DNA from: Cupriavidus gilardii J11
Lineage (GTDB): Bacteria > Pseudomonadota > Gammaproteobacteria > Burkholderiales > Burkholderiaceae
Direction: 5' to 3'
Assembly (NCBI RefSeq): GCF_007829435.1
Contig: NZ_VLJN01000066.1
Span: forward strand, 69,803 to 109,629
Length of the DNA stretch: 39,827 nucleotides
Shown: in pieces, positions 9,933 through 18,708 of the stretch
Layout: each line of letters opens with the position of its first letter
Numbering within the stretch: position 1 is the first letter of the stretch
Made by a program: the position numbers and the translations under genes
The notes under the pieces: generated by a model
The model's database searches: none
What the model was told of the DNA's origin: nothing
What the model saw: only the letters and a program-made list of their open reading frames with translations

Positions 9933-10019
9933 GGTCAAGGCGGACGGGCGGAAAGGAGGAGTGACACAGCATTGTCCGGTATTGCGTCCGCGGCGATAAT
10001 CAGTCTGCCTTGCAAATCT

Positions 10020-10040
10020 TTGATGTCACAAAATCATCAA
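10020..10040. promoter_or_regulatory. Inverted repeat in the EamA/LysR divergent promoter
   Basis: TTGATG (10020-10025) and CATCAA (10035-10040) form a perfect 6-bp inverted repeat with a 9-bp AT-rich centre, 13 bp before the LysR ATG. The size and the T-rich/A-rich ends fit an LTTR autoregulatory site. Assignment to this regulator is inferred from position only. Confidence 0.4.
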
Positions 10041-10053
10041 TCCGGCACACCCC

Positions 10054-11037
10054 ATGCACCAGAGCACCCTGATCGCCTTGCTGCCCGACCTCGCGGTCTT
10101 CGCCCGTGTGGTGGAGGCCGGCAACTTCTCGCTGGCGGCGCGCCAGCTCGGCAGCACGCCGTCGACCGTCAGTCGGCAGATCAAACGACTGGAGGAAGCC
10201 CTGGTGACGCGACTGCTGGAACGCTCGACCCGCAAGGTCCGCGTCACCGAAGCGGGGGAGCAGGTTGCGCGGTTCTGCCGTGACATGATGGGTGCCGCAG
10301 CCGGCGCGGTCGATGCCGCCGGCCAGCTCGGCGAACGCCCCCAGGGACGCGTCACACTGAGCGCGCCGGTGGCCTACGCCAAGACCATGATTCACCCTCT
10401 GATCCCGTCGTTTCTGCGTCAGTACGAGCACGTGGACGTGCAGCTGCGCTATACCGACCAGTCCGTCGATCCGCTGGCCGATGAGGTGGATCTGGTGATC
10501 CGGCTGACCGACGACCCGCCACCCGGCCTCGCGGGCCGCCGCCTTGGCGCGGTGCGTTGGGTGTTGTGCGCGTCGCCGCGCTATCTGGCCAAGGCCGGCT
10601 TGCCCGCCCATCCGCGCGAGCTGGCGGCCCACGAGTGCCTGTTTCTCGGCGAAGTCGCCGACGACAATCGTTGGCGCTTTCGCCGTGGCGGCGAAACGCC
10701 GACCGTGACGGTGCGCGGACGCTATATCGCCAACCATGTTGGCGCACGACTCGAGGGCGCGCTCGGCCACCTCGGCATCGCGGCACTGCCGGATTTCGCC
10801 GCGCGGGCCGCGCTGCAGTCCCGCAAGCTGGTACAGGTCCTACCGGACTGGGATTTCCGCGCGCGTGCCTACCAGGGCGCGGTGTGGCTGCTGTACCCGC
10901 CCAAACGCGTGCTGCCGCCGAAGGTCCGCGTATTGATCGATCATCTGGCAAGGCATTTGGGTGAGCAAGACGAAGGCCGGCCCGCGCCGGCCGCGGCCCC
11001 GCGGCGCAGGGCCGGTACTCGGCCGGCATCGCGGTGA
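10054..11037 (+). CDS. LysR-family transcriptional regulator
   Basis: This 327-residue LTTR has its HTH in residues about 8-66, including FARVVEAGNFSLAARQLG and TPSTVSRQIKRLEE, and an effector domain with LRYTDQSVDPLADEVDLVIRL in the middle. This is the CrgA/AaeR-like group. The last 25 residues are a Pro/Ala/Arg-rich tail beyond the usual domain end. It is divergent from the EamA transporter and probably controls it and itself through the inverted repeat at 10020-10040. The gene ends 82 nt before the convergent glycosyltransferase gene. Confidence 0.88.
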   Translation: MHQSTLIALLPDLAVFARVVEAGNFSLAARQLGSTPSTVSRQIKRLEEALVTRLLERSTRKVRVTEAGEQVARFCRDMMGAAAGAVDAAGQLGERPQGRVTLSAPVAYAKTMIHPLIPSFLRQYEHVDVQLRYTDQSVDPLADEVDLVIRLTDDPPPGLAGRRLGAVRWVLCASPRYLAKAGLPAHPRELAAHECLFLGEVADDNRWRFRRGGETPTVTVRGRYIANHVGARLEGALGHLGIAALPDFAARAALQSRKLVQVLPDWDFRARAYQGAVWLLYPPKRVLPPKVRVLIDHLARHLGEQDEGRPAPAAAPRRRAGTRPASR

Positions 11038-11119
11038 CGATTGTGTCGCCGGATCAAACAGGCTGCACGGCAGCGGAGTACCAACGGCTATCCCCTTCGG
11101 GGCCGTACCGGTCCTTGTT

Positions 11120-11899
11120 TCACACCACGGCATCCGGCACGGCAGCGATATCGAACAGGCTTCCGCGGAATTCATGGCTTCCGATATGTCCGACCTCAAA
11201 CCACGGAGCGCCAAAGACCTTGCCGCCGAGGTCGCGCCATCGCTTGCAGAACATGATGTCCTCGGACAACATGTCGCCGTGTTCGTCCCGCCCCAGATCG
11301 AAGAACACATGCATCCGTTCATCGCCTGAACGGTCGGGGGCGCGCATGGTGGCGTCGGGGTACTTCATCGCCATGCACTCAAGGACATGGCGCTTGATCA
11401 ACATGATGCCCGTGCCGATCCGTTCCACCTCTACCGGCGTCTGGACGCTGAAGCGATTCCCCGCACCGGCAAGCTGGAACGTGCCGTAGGAGCCCGATAC
11501 CCTGGCCAGATCTCGCGGGTCCATGTCCGGACGATGCCTCGCGGCCGACGCCACGTTGGCCCAGTTGATTTCCTTGCGCGGACACATCGCGGCAATCACG
11601 TCGAGATCGGCTTGCAACATCTTCAGCACGTCGGCGCTGCGGAACACCATGTCGGCGTCGATGAAGAGCAGGTGGGTACAGCGCGTGCGTTTCAGGAACC
11701 AGTCAGCCAGCAGGTTCCGTGCAATCGTGATCAGGCTGGAACTCTTGGTCCAGGCGTACTCGAAGCCGATCCCTTGCTGATGACACGCCGCCTGAAGCTG
11801 CAATAGCGAATGAGTGTACGAGCCGTAGCACTGGTCGTTGTAGATGGGCGACGCCACCAGCACGCTGGTGGGCGGTCCGTCCGATGCGCGAGAGTCCAT
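11120..11899 (-). CDS. GT-A-type glycosyltransferase-like protein
   Basis: This 259-residue protein begins with a nucleotide-sugar-binding strand (SVLVASPIYNDQ), followed by the helix ITIARNLLADWFLK and the metal-binding DxD-type motif FIDADMVF. This layout is typical of small GT-A glycosyltransferases found in phages, capsule clusters and scattered bacterial islands. A later SEDIMFCKRW segment supplies the acidic catalytic motif (ED) common in family 2-like enzymes. No transmembrane segment or signal peptide is present, so it is probably cytoplasmic. It lies 21 nt downstream of the duplicated-domain lipoprotein on the same strand and is probably co-transcribed. Donor and acceptor are unknown. 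The region looks less GC-rich than its surroundings, suggesting transfer. Confidence 0.65.
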   Translation of the reverse strand: MDSRASDGPPTSVLVASPIYNDQCYGSYTHSLLQLQAACHQQGIGFEYAWTKSSSLITIARNLLADWFLKRTRCTHLLFIDADMVFRSADVLKMLQADLDVIAAMCPRKEINWANVASAARHRPDMDPRDLARVSGSYGTFQLAGAGNRFSVQTPVEVERIGTGIMLIKRHVLECMAMKYPDATMRAPDRSGDERMHVFFDLGRDEHGDMLSEDIMFCKRWRDLGGKVFGAPWFEVGHIGSHEFRGSLFDIAAVPDAVV

Positions 11900-11920
11900 T
11901 GATGCTGGAATGCTGTTTCG

Positions 11921-13126
11921 TCAGGGCGTCACAATACAGGAATTTGCGCCCGACGTCGGCGATAGAACCGCGCCTGTATTGACCATATAGCCTGCCGGAC
12001 ACCTGAAGACGACCCGGCCGAAATCGTGGCCGATCTTGAATCCGTATCGCGGGCTACCGATCGAAAGCTGCTCGGCGAACTCGTGGAAATCCCGCTGTAT
12101 TGAGGCCAGCATCGTCGGGCGCTCCTCGTCCCGAGGTGTGCCCGCGTACCCCGTGCCGGTGTAACACCCAAAGCTGTTGGGGTGAGTGCCCGAGATGTTG
12201 TACGAGGAATAGCACAGGAGAAATTGCGCCCGGGACGGCTTGGTCACCAGCGCGTACGACTCGCCGATATCGACATAGTGGCCCGGATTTGCCGGGTCGG
12301 GCGACATCGATCCACTGCCGAGGGCCCACGCGGTACCAGCGTCGAGAAAACCCAATGCATCGGGGGCAGTATTCAAATCGATCTCTGCGGGGTCGATGTC
12401 GGTCGGTGCCGAGGCCAGGCGGTAGTACATCGCCAATTCCGGTTCCACAATGGGAACCGCGACGCAGTCGCCATCACCCGATGTCGGAGAATGCGTTATC
12501 GCGGTATTGACGACGTAGTTCAGCGGGCACTTATAGATGACTTTTCCGCCATCATGGCCATCCTTGATGCCGTACCTTGGATCTGTTTTAGCCAGCTTTG
12601 CAGCGAAGGCACTGAAGTCCTGCTTCATGGCAGCCAGAATCGTCGGTCGCTCAGCGGCCGTCGGTGTGCCGAGATAATTGGTGCCCGTGTAGCAGCCGAA
12701 ACTGTTTGGATGCGTACCAGATACGTTATACGAGGAATAGCACAGCATAAACGAGGCACCGGAAGCCTTGGACACGACTGCGTGCGATTCCCCGACGTTT
12801 ACAGTCACGTCCGGGCTACCCGGCTCTGTCGCCGTGGAGCCACTGCCAAGAGCCCAACCCGTTTCGGAGTCCAGAAAGCCAAGCTCGACGGGGCTGCGGG
12901 TCAGATCGATCTCCGACGGCGGCACGTTGATGGGATACGATGCGACCCTGTAGTACATGGCCAGTTCTGGCGCCGAGGTAGGCAGTGCCTGGGTACTTGC
13001 ATTTGCCGCGATGCGAAGCGCTTGCGGGCTGATCGTCGATGTCGGCGTTGTGCCGCCATCTCCGCCGCAACCCGCCACAGCGGAAACCATCATTGCGCTC
13101 AACAGCAACGGAAATTTCCCGTTCAT
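11921..13126 (-). CDS. Lipoprotein with two tandem copies of an unrecognised four-cysteine domain
   Basis: This 401-residue protein starts with a lipoprotein signal peptide ending in the lipobox SAVAGC (Cys20), followed by GGDGG, so it is probably outer-membrane anchored. After a Thr/Ser/Ala linker come two homologous units, about residues 53-228 and 229-401. Each has PELAMYYR at its start, a WALGSGS motif, the long block LCYSSYN-SGTHPNSFGCYTGT, an ERPT segment, PRYG-K-GHD-G and a final CP--Y-VNT. Four cysteines are conserved per unit (129, 145, 200 and 221 in the first), allowing two disulfides. I recognise no named domain. The start is set by the signal peptide. It is upstream of the glycosyltransferase and divergent from the AlkB-like gene. 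Confidence 0.78.
   Translation of the reverse strand: MNGKFPLLLSAMMVSAVAGCGGDGGTTPTSTISPQALRIAANASTQALPTSAPELAMYYRVASYPINVPPSEIDLTRSPVELGFLDSETGWALGSGSTATEPGSPDVTVNVGESHAVVSKASGASFMLCYSSYNVSGTHPNSFGCYTGTNYLGTPTAAERPTILAAMKQDFSAFAAKLAKTDPRYGIKDGHDGGKVIYKCPLNYVVNTAITHSPTSGDGDCVAVPIVEPELAMYYRLASAPTDIDPAEIDLNTAPDALGFLDAGTAWALGSGSMSPDPANPGHYVDIGESYALVTKPSRAQFLLCYSSYNISGTHPNSFGCYTGTGYAGTPRDEERPTMLASIQRDFHEFAEQLSIGSPRYGFKIGHDFGRVVFRCPAGYMVNTGAVLSPTSGANSCIVTP
11924..12970 (-). repeat. Internal gene duplication encoding two about 175-residue units
   Basis: Codons for residues 53-228 (12443-12970) and 229-401 (11924-12442) encode proteins that align end to end with a 176-residue offset. The block CYSSYN-SGTHPNSFGCYTGT is nearly identical in both, while the flanking strands differ more. 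This suggests an old intragenic duplication with strong constraint on the cysteine-rich core. Confidence 0.8.
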
Positions 13127-13481
13127 TACTGACCCCCGTCGGAAATAGACGATACCCGGTTATGGAATTTTTTGGGAATTCTACTTTGTACCGTCGTTTA
13201 ATCGGTTCGAAGCTTTTTGCATCTGGCTTAACGGAAATCTAATGCATGTTCCTTCTGAACTGTGCGCTGAAGCGACGTATAGCTGCCAACCTGGAATACC
13301 TGCTGCATTTCGCCCAGGCACGAGCGACACCTCGTCGCGGGCTGGATAGCCTTCACACGGGAACGGGGTGATGCGGCGCTCAATCGCGGCCGGCATGCTA
13401 ATCTGGTGACCGGCACAGTCGGCGCGACGCCGGTGACGCGAGCTTCCACGCGTGCCGTGAACGAACGTCGCAAGGAACGCG
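13127..13481. other. Divergent intergenic region, 355 bp, relatively AT-rich
   Basis: The gap separates the minus-strand lipoprotein from the plus-strand AlkB-like gene and must hold both promoters. On the minus strand a TAGAAT -10-like hexamer lies near 13175-13180, without a convincing -35 box. Runs of T (around 13170 and 13214) make the segment less GC-rich than its surroundings. Short open frames here lack ribosome sites and recognisable products. I see no RNA gene. Confidence 0.4.
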
Positions 13482-14084
13482 ATGGACCAATTCGACCTGT
13501 TCGGGGCAGGCCCGGTCGAAGCCTCGATCCCAGGCCTGATCTACCAGCCCGAATTTCTGGACGCCGCTGAAGAAGCGTCCATCATCGACATCATCCGGTC
13601 GCTGCCATTACAGGCAGCGGAATATAAGGGCTACGTCGCCCGACGCCGGGTAATGAGCTTTGGCGGAAGCTACGACTTCGACAGCAATGCGTTGCTGCCA
13701 GCTCAGCCGCTGGATGCGCGACTGCTACCGCTGCGCCGGCGTGTGGCGGAATGGGCCGGCTTGCCGCCCGAGCTCCTGGCCCATGCCCTGGTGGCGGAGT
13801 ACTCGCCGGGCACCCGGCTGGGCTGGCACCGCGACGTGCCAGATTTCGAACGCATCTTCGGCGTATCGCTCGGGGGCGTCGCGCGACTGCGCTTTCGTCC
13901 CTATCCCTACGACCCGTCGCTACGACGACATGTTGTGACCCTGGACGTGCAGCCGCGGTCGATCTATCGCATCGAGCGCGATGCCAGATGGCAATGGCAG
14001 CACAGCGTCGAGCCTACCCGCGAATTGCGGTGGTCGATTACGTTTCGGGAACGGCGGGGCCAGGCGCCTGGCCCGGCACGATAG
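13482..14084 (+). CDS. AlkB-like Fe(II)/2-oxoglutarate-dependent dioxygenase
   Basis: This 200-residue protein belongs to the AlkB family, which removes alkyl lesions from nucleic acids by oxidative demethylation. The iron triad is complete: His116 and Asp118 in WHRDVPDFE, and His174 in WQHSVEP. The 2-oxoglutarate-binding arginines Arg183 and Arg189 occur in RWSITFR, matching the family R-x-N-x-T-x-R motif with Ser in place of Asn. YSPGTRLGWHRD and GVSLGG are also typical. Length is close to E. coli AlkB (216). An AAGGAA ribosome site (13472-13477) precedes the ATG. No ada or other repair gene is adjacent, so it appears to be a stand-alone repair gene. Confidence 0.88.
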   Translation: MDQFDLFGAGPVEASIPGLIYQPEFLDAAEEASIIDIIRSLPLQAAEYKGYVARRRVMSFGGSYDFDSNALLPAQPLDARLLPLRRRVAEWAGLPPELLAHALVAEYSPGTRLGWHRDVPDFERIFGVSLGGVARLRFRPYPYDPSLRRHVVTLDVQPRSIYRIERDARWQWQHSVEPTRELRWSITFRERRGQAPGPAR

Positions 14085-14226
14085 CGGTCTTCATCGCAGG
14101 TTCGGTCGATTCAGCGAAGAACCCGCTCAATCTATCGAAACTATCCATTTCTCCCGCCGCAATCCGCTTCCTACACTTCGCGCCAACGCCCCGCGAGTGG
14201 GCGGTCCACCGGAGCAGGAGCGAGAT

Positions 14227-16404
14227 ATGGAGACGAGACAGGCTGGCCGCGCCACGGTCGCGCGCGCCATCGGCGTGGCGTTCGCCGCGCTGGCATTGGT
14301 GGCCGGATGCGGCGGCGATGACGACAACGGCCCGCCGTCGGCCGGTGGCGGCGGAGGAGGGGGCGGTGGTGGCAGCCCCACGGCGACGCCCGGGATAACG
14401 CTGACGATCAGTGGCCGCGAGGATTTTCCGGGCACCTTCGGCAGCGTCGGCGGATATGAGCGGCTGACCGGGACGGTGGCGGGCGAGGTCGATCCCAAGG
14501 ACCCGCGCAATGCCGTGATCCAGGACCTCGATCTTGCCCCCGTCAACGAACGCGGCCTGGTCGAGTACAAGACCGAGTTCGTGATGCTCAAGCCGAAGGA
14601 CATGAGCAAGGCCGGTGGCGTGCTGCGCTACGATGCGCCGAACCGCGGCAATATCCTGACCATGCCCAATCCGGCGCAGGTGCCGGGTGACGCGGTCTAT
14701 TTCGAGCGCGGCTATGTGTTCCTGTATGCGGCGTGGCAGGGTGACGTACCCAAGAGCTCGCCGGCGCGGCTGACGCTGACGGTGCCGGTCGCGCGGAACA
14801 AGGACGGCAGCGCGATCACTGGCCCTTATGTGACCGAGTTGATCCCGTCATCGCCGACTTCGACGATGGCGTTGCCCGGCGGCGTCTTCAACGGCTCGAT
14901 GATCCCGTACGAGCCGGCCAGCCTCGACAACACGCAGCCCGGCTATACGCTGACGCGGCGCGTGAACGAAACCGACCCGCGCGTGGCGATCCCGCCCTCG
15001 CAGTGGAAATTCGCCGACTGTGGCGCCACCGGAGCGCCGTTCCCCGGGCGGCCGGACGGCACCAAGGTTTGCCTCGATGGCGGCTTCGTGCCCGGCTACC
15101 TGTATGAACTGAGCTATGTCGCCAAGGACCCGAAGGTCATGGGCGTGGGGCTCGCGGCGCTGCGCGATACCGTGACGTTCTTCCGCAGGCAGGCGGCCGA
15201 CCGCGCGGGAACGCCGAATCCGATTGCCGGTGCGATCCGCTATGCGATCGGGCAGGGCACCTCGCAATCCGGCAATGCGATGAAGACCTTTCTGCATCTG
15301 GGCTTCAATGCATCGCTGGCGGGCGGCAAGGTGTTCGACGGCATCTTTGCCCACGTGGCGGCGCGGCAGACCAATATCAACACGCGCTTCGCGGTGCCCG
15401 GTGGCGGCGGCGGACTGCGCACCGACCACCGCGCCTTCGGCCAGACCGCGCCGCGCGGGCTGGCAGCGGATTACCACGATGACGTATCGGGCCGCACAGG
15501 CGGGGTGATGAAGCGCTGCAACGAAACGCAGACGTGCCCGCGCTTTTTCCTGGGCCTGTCCGGCACCGAGTTCTGGCAATTGCAGGGATCGCCGGTGCTG
15601 ACCGATGCGTATGGTTTCCGCGATCTGGCACAGCCTGACAACGCGCGTATCTACTACTACGCCAGCACGCAGCACGGCGGCAAGTCGGCGCAGATCAACT
15701 ACAACCCTGCCGCGTCGGTCTATCCGGCTGGTTCGATGATCGACTTCGCCGATACCTTCCGCGCGCTGTTCGTCGCGCTGGAGGACTGGGTGGTGCGCGA
15801 TGTCGCGCCGCCGGACAGCCGGGTGCCGCGGCTTGCGGACGGCACGCTGGTGCGGCCGGATCAGCTCAACGTGCCGGTGATGCGCGGCGTCAACTGGGAC
15901 GGTGCCGGCGGACCCGTACTGATTCCCGACTTCCACTATCTGGCGCGCTACAACGGCTTCCCGCTGCTCGACTTCGGTCCGCAGTACCGTCATGAAGACG
16001 AATCCGGCATCGCCACGCAGCTGCCGCCTGCCTATCTCGGACGCGACTACGCCATCCTGGTGCCGCAGCTCGATCCGCAGACCGGGCTGGCGCGGGTCGG
16101 CATCCAGGCACTCGACGCACAGGTGCCGATCGGCACCAGCCTTGAGTTCAACTATGTCGCCACGCCGGGCATCGTCGATCTGGTGAACCTGACGGGCAGC
16201 TACATCCCGTTCCACCGCACCGAGGCGGCGCGCGTTGCCGCCGGGGATCAACGGCCCTCGCTGGAATCGTTGTATGGCACGCAAGCCGTCTATCTCGACA
16301 AGCTGCGCCAGGCGGCGGACTCGCTGGTCGCACAGCGTTTCCTGCTGCGCGCGGACGCCGACAGGGCGATCGCCCGCGCGCAGGCCAACCCGATTCTGCC
16401 CTAA
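14227..16404 (+). CDS. Lipoprotein alpha/beta-hydrolase-domain ester hydrolase
   Basis: This 725-residue predicted lipoprotein has a signal ending in the lipobox LVAGC (Cys28), then GGDDD and a flexible linker with ten consecutive glycines (about residues 39-50). The rest resembles the 'alpha/beta hydrolase domain' family (Abhydrolase_10). The probable nucleophile is Ser346 in IGQGTSQSGNAMKTF, arranged as in glucuronoyl esterases (G-C-S-R-x-G). A G-F-N and FAHVAARQTNINTRF region follow, as in relatives. AGGAG (14216-14220) lies 6 nt before the ATG. The next gene, a tannase-family lipoprotein, starts 17 nt after the stop, so the two form an operon of surface ester hydrolases. The natural substrate is unknown. 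Confidence 0.75.
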   Translation: METRQAGRATVARAIGVAFAALALVAGCGGDDDNGPPSAGGGGGGGGGGSPTATPGITLTISGREDFPGTFGSVGGYERLTGTVAGEVDPKDPRNAVIQDLDLAPVNERGLVEYKTEFVMLKPKDMSKAGGVLRYDAPNRGNILTMPNPAQVPGDAVYFERGYVFLYAAWQGDVPKSSPARLTLTVPVARNKDGSAITGPYVTELIPSSPTSTMALPGGVFNGSMIPYEPASLDNTQPGYTLTRRVNETDPRVAIPPSQWKFADCGATGAPFPGRPDGTKVCLDGGFVPGYLYELSYVAKDPKVMGVGLAALRDTVTFFRRQAADRAGTPNPIAGAIRYAIGQGTSQSGNAMKTFLHLGFNASLAGGKVFDGIFAHVAARQTNINTRFAVPGGGGGLRTDHRAFGQTAPRGLAADYHDDVSGRTGGVMKRCNETQTCPRFFLGLSGTEFWQLQGSPVLTDAYGFRDLAQPDNARIYYYASTQHGGKSAQINYNPAASVYPAGSMIDFADTFRALFVALEDWVVRDVAPPDSRVPRLADGTLVRPDQLNVPVMRGVNWDGAGGPVLIPDFHYLARYNGFPLLDFGPQYRHEDESGIATQLPPAYLGRDYAILVPQLDPQTGLARVGIQALDAQVPIGTSLEFNYVATPGIVDLVNLTGSYIPFHRTEAARVAAGDQRPSLESLYGTQAVYLDKLRQAADSLVAQRFLLRADADRAIARAQANPILP

Positions 16405-16421
16405 GATGCAGGAGTGCGATC

Positions 16422-18089
16422 ATGAGACACGACCAGAATCCTGTCGACCCGATCCGGTCGCTTACTGTAGGGCTGCGTGCGCTGGCCGCAGCGGCGACCG
16501 CCGCGCTGACGTTGGTCGCCTGTGGCGGTGACGATGACGACGGCGCTGCCCCTGCGCCGCCCGTCACGCAGCAGCCGCAATCGTGTGAAGCGATTGCAAG
16601 GGCCGCGCTGGACGGCGCAGAGGTGACCGGCACCGCGTCGGTGCCTGCGGGCAGCTTCACGCCGGTGGCCGGCACCACGGTCGAGGTGTCCCCGTTCTGC
16701 CGCGTGCAGGCGGTGGCGCGGCCAACCAGCGACTCCGAGATCCACTTCGAGGTGTGGATTCCGCCCGCCGAGCGGTGGAACGGCAAGCTGATGGTAGCCG
16801 GCAATGGCGGCTACAGCCCGGCACTGGGCTATCGCGCCATGGCAATGGGGCTGGCACGCGGTTACGCCACCATCAGCGGCGACACCGGGCACCAGAGCAG
16901 CAATCCCAACGACATGTTGTTCGGCGTCGGCCATCCCGAGAAGATCATCGATTGGGGAACGCGCTCCATCCATGCCATCACGGTGCCCGGCAAGCGGCTG
17001 GTCAGCGCGATGCATGCGCGTCCCATCGATCGATCCTACTTCTATGGCTGTTCCACCGGCGGCCATCAGGGCTACGCCGAGGCGCAACGCTATCCCGACG
17101 ACTTCGACGGCATCATCGCCGGGGCGCCGGGCAACAACCGCGTGCGGCTGAACGTCGGCTTCATGTGGCAGTTCCTGGCCAATCATCGGCCCAATGACAA
17201 TACCACGCCGATCATTCCGGCCAGCAAGCTGCCGATGGTCACCCAGGCGGCCGTTGCCGCCTGCGATGCCGACGACGGCGTGACGGATGGGCTGGTCGAC
17301 GATCCCCGGCAGTGCCGCTTCGACCCGGCGGTGCTGCAGTGCTCCGGCGCCGATGGTCCCGATTGCCTGACGGCCGAACAGGTGTCAGCCCTGAACAGGA
17401 TGTACGCCGGGCCCCGCAATCCGCGCACCGGTGAGCAGATCTATCCCGGTTGGCCCAAGACCAGCGAGGCGCTGTTCAGCAACGGCGCCACGCCGGTGGG
17501 CTGGAATACCTACTGGGGCACGACCGAACCCACCCGCGCGGACTTCTGGCGCTACTGGGTGTTCGACAATCCGCAGTGGAACTGGTGGACGTTCGATTTT
17601 GACCGGGACCTGGCCTACGCGGATGCCAAGGTAGGCACGATGGTGGACCAGAGAAGCACCGATCTGTCGGCCTTCCGGAAGCGCGGCGGCAAGCTGCTGG
17701 TCTACAACGGCTGGCAGGACCCGGTGGTCAATCCGGTCGATACCATCGCCTACTTCGATCAGGTCAGGGCGGCACAAGGTTCGCAGGCCGAAATGGACGC
17801 CTTCTTCCGCCTGTACCTGGTGCCCGGCATGGGACATTGCTCAGGCGGGCCGGGGACAACGCGCTTCGGCAATGGTGACATGCCGGCCCCCGTCGTCGAT
17901 GCCGAGCACGACATCCTCGAAGCGCTGGACGCCTGGGTCACGCAAGGGCGCGCACCGGACCGCATCATCGCCGCGACAGTCAGCAATGGCGCGGTGACCC
18001 GCACCCGGCCGCTGTGTCCGTATCCGCAGCGTGCGGTGTATCAGGGCAGCGGCAGTCCCGATGAGGCCGGCAGTTTCGTCTGCCGCTGA
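16422..18089 (+). CDS. Tannase/feruloyl-esterase-family lipoprotein
   Basis: This 555-residue enzyme belongs to the tannase/feruloyl esterase family, which also contains MHETase and cleaves aromatic carboxylic esters. The lipobox LTLVAC (Cys34) followed by GGDDDD predicts a lipid-anchored protein. The catalytic triad is readable: Ser211 in GCSTGGHQG, Asp433 in GWQDPVV and His472 in GMGHCSGG. Cys210 beside the serine and Cys473 beside the histidine correspond to the family's typical disulfide linking the active-site residues. Further cysteine pairs, including the calcium-loop-like DADDGVTDGLVDDP, are typical. It follows the other hydrolase by 17 nt. The exact ester cleaved cannot be deduced. 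Confidence 0.88.
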   Translation: MRHDQNPVDPIRSLTVGLRALAAAATAALTLVACGGDDDDGAAPAPPVTQQPQSCEAIARAALDGAEVTGTASVPAGSFTPVAGTTVEVSPFCRVQAVARPTSDSEIHFEVWIPPAERWNGKLMVAGNGGYSPALGYRAMAMGLARGYATISGDTGHQSSNPNDMLFGVGHPEKIIDWGTRSIHAITVPGKRLVSAMHARPIDRSYFYGCSTGGHQGYAEAQRYPDDFDGIIAGAPGNNRVRLNVGFMWQFLANHRPNDNTTPIIPASKLPMVTQAAVAACDADDGVTDGLVDDPRQCRFDPAVLQCSGADGPDCLTAEQVSALNRMYAGPRNPRTGEQIYPGWPKTSEALFSNGATPVGWNTYWGTTEPTRADFWRYWVFDNPQWNWWTFDFDRDLAYADAKVGTMVDQRSTDLSAFRKRGGKLLVYNGWQDPVVNPVDTIAYFDQVRAAQGSQAEMDAFFRLYLVPGMGHCSGGPGTTRFGNGDMPAPVVDAEHDILEALDAWVTQGRAPDRIIAATVSNGAVTRTRPLCPYPQRAVYQGSGSPDEAGSFVCR

Positions 18090-18105
18090 CGACAGAGGGA
18101 GGATG

Positions 18106-18127
18106 GGCCGGTCCTGCGGGGCCGGCC
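18106..18127 (+). terminator. Possible weak terminator hairpin after the esterase operon
   Basis: GGCCGG (18106-18111) and CCGGCC (18122-18127) can pair around a 10-nt loop, 17 nt after the tannase-family stop. No U-tract follows, so intrinsic termination is doubtful. Confidence 0.25.
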
Positions 18128-18192
18128 GACTTCGACACGCGGGCAATACAGCCGGTCTACCATATGGGTCCTGTCACAACCTCGTCGTACCC

Positions 18193-18564
18193 ATGACCAC
18201 GCTGATCGACTTCCGTACCGACCCGACCCCCACCCACGACAATCCGCGCCCGGACAGACTGGTTCGCGGCAATCCCGATCGCACCACCTGGACCCACTAC
18301 AGCGCGACGCGGGGCGATTTCGATTGCGGTATCTGGGCGTGCGAACCGGGCGCATGGCGGATCGCCTTCCCGGCCGGCAAGGAGGAGTTTTTCCATGTCA
18401 TCAGCGGTCGCCTTCGCATTACCGATGCCGCCGGAGATCAGCGCGAATTCGGGCCAGGCGACGCCTGCGTGATTCCCGCCGGTTTCGAAGGCGTATTTGA
18501 AGTCATCGAGTCCGTGCGCAAGTACTTCGTGGTCCTGGATCGGACCGCAGCAAAAGCGGGCTGA
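18193..18564 (+). CDS. Small cupin-fold protein
   Basis: This 123-residue single-domain cupin is of the Cupin_3/DUF861 (ureidoglycine aminohydrolase-like) group. The beta-barrel core shows GAWRIAFPAGKEEFFHVISGRLRIT (first cupin motif, with the EFFHVISG core) followed by GPGDACVIPAGFEGVFEV (second motif). The usual second metal histidine of the first motif is partly replaced, so metal binding is uncertain. ATG 18193 starts the protein 103 nt after the esterase stop. It precedes an SDR oxidoreductase. A catalytic or sensing role in the same catabolic pathway is possible but not shown. Confidence 0.75.
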   Translation: MTTLIDFRTDPTPTHDNPRPDRLVRGNPDRTTWTHYSATRGDFDCGIWACEPGAWRIAFPAGKEEFFHVISGRLRITDAAGDQREFGPGDACVIPAGFEGVFEVIESVRKYFVVLDRTAAKAG

Positions 18565-18708
18565 GTCCCAACTCTGCCAGGCATCGCGAAGTGACGCTAG
18601 AATTTCCAGTCATGCAACCGCATCACCCCGGGCGTATAGTCGCGGCCTCGGCCGACGCGGCGGGTAACGCGCGGGCATCGCATCAGAACCACAACGATGG
18701 AGACAACG

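Noticed and set aside
9951-9960. GGAAAGGAGGA-like Shine-Dalgarno sequence on the plus strand between EamA and LysR
   Set aside because: It is about 94 nt before the LysR ATG and on the wrong strand for EamA. No plausible start codon with a coding frame follows at the right spacing.
14340-14375. GGN-repeat tract encoding ten glycines, possible assembly artefact
   Set aside because: The frame stays open with mixed glycine codons, and Gly-rich linkers after a lipobox are common.
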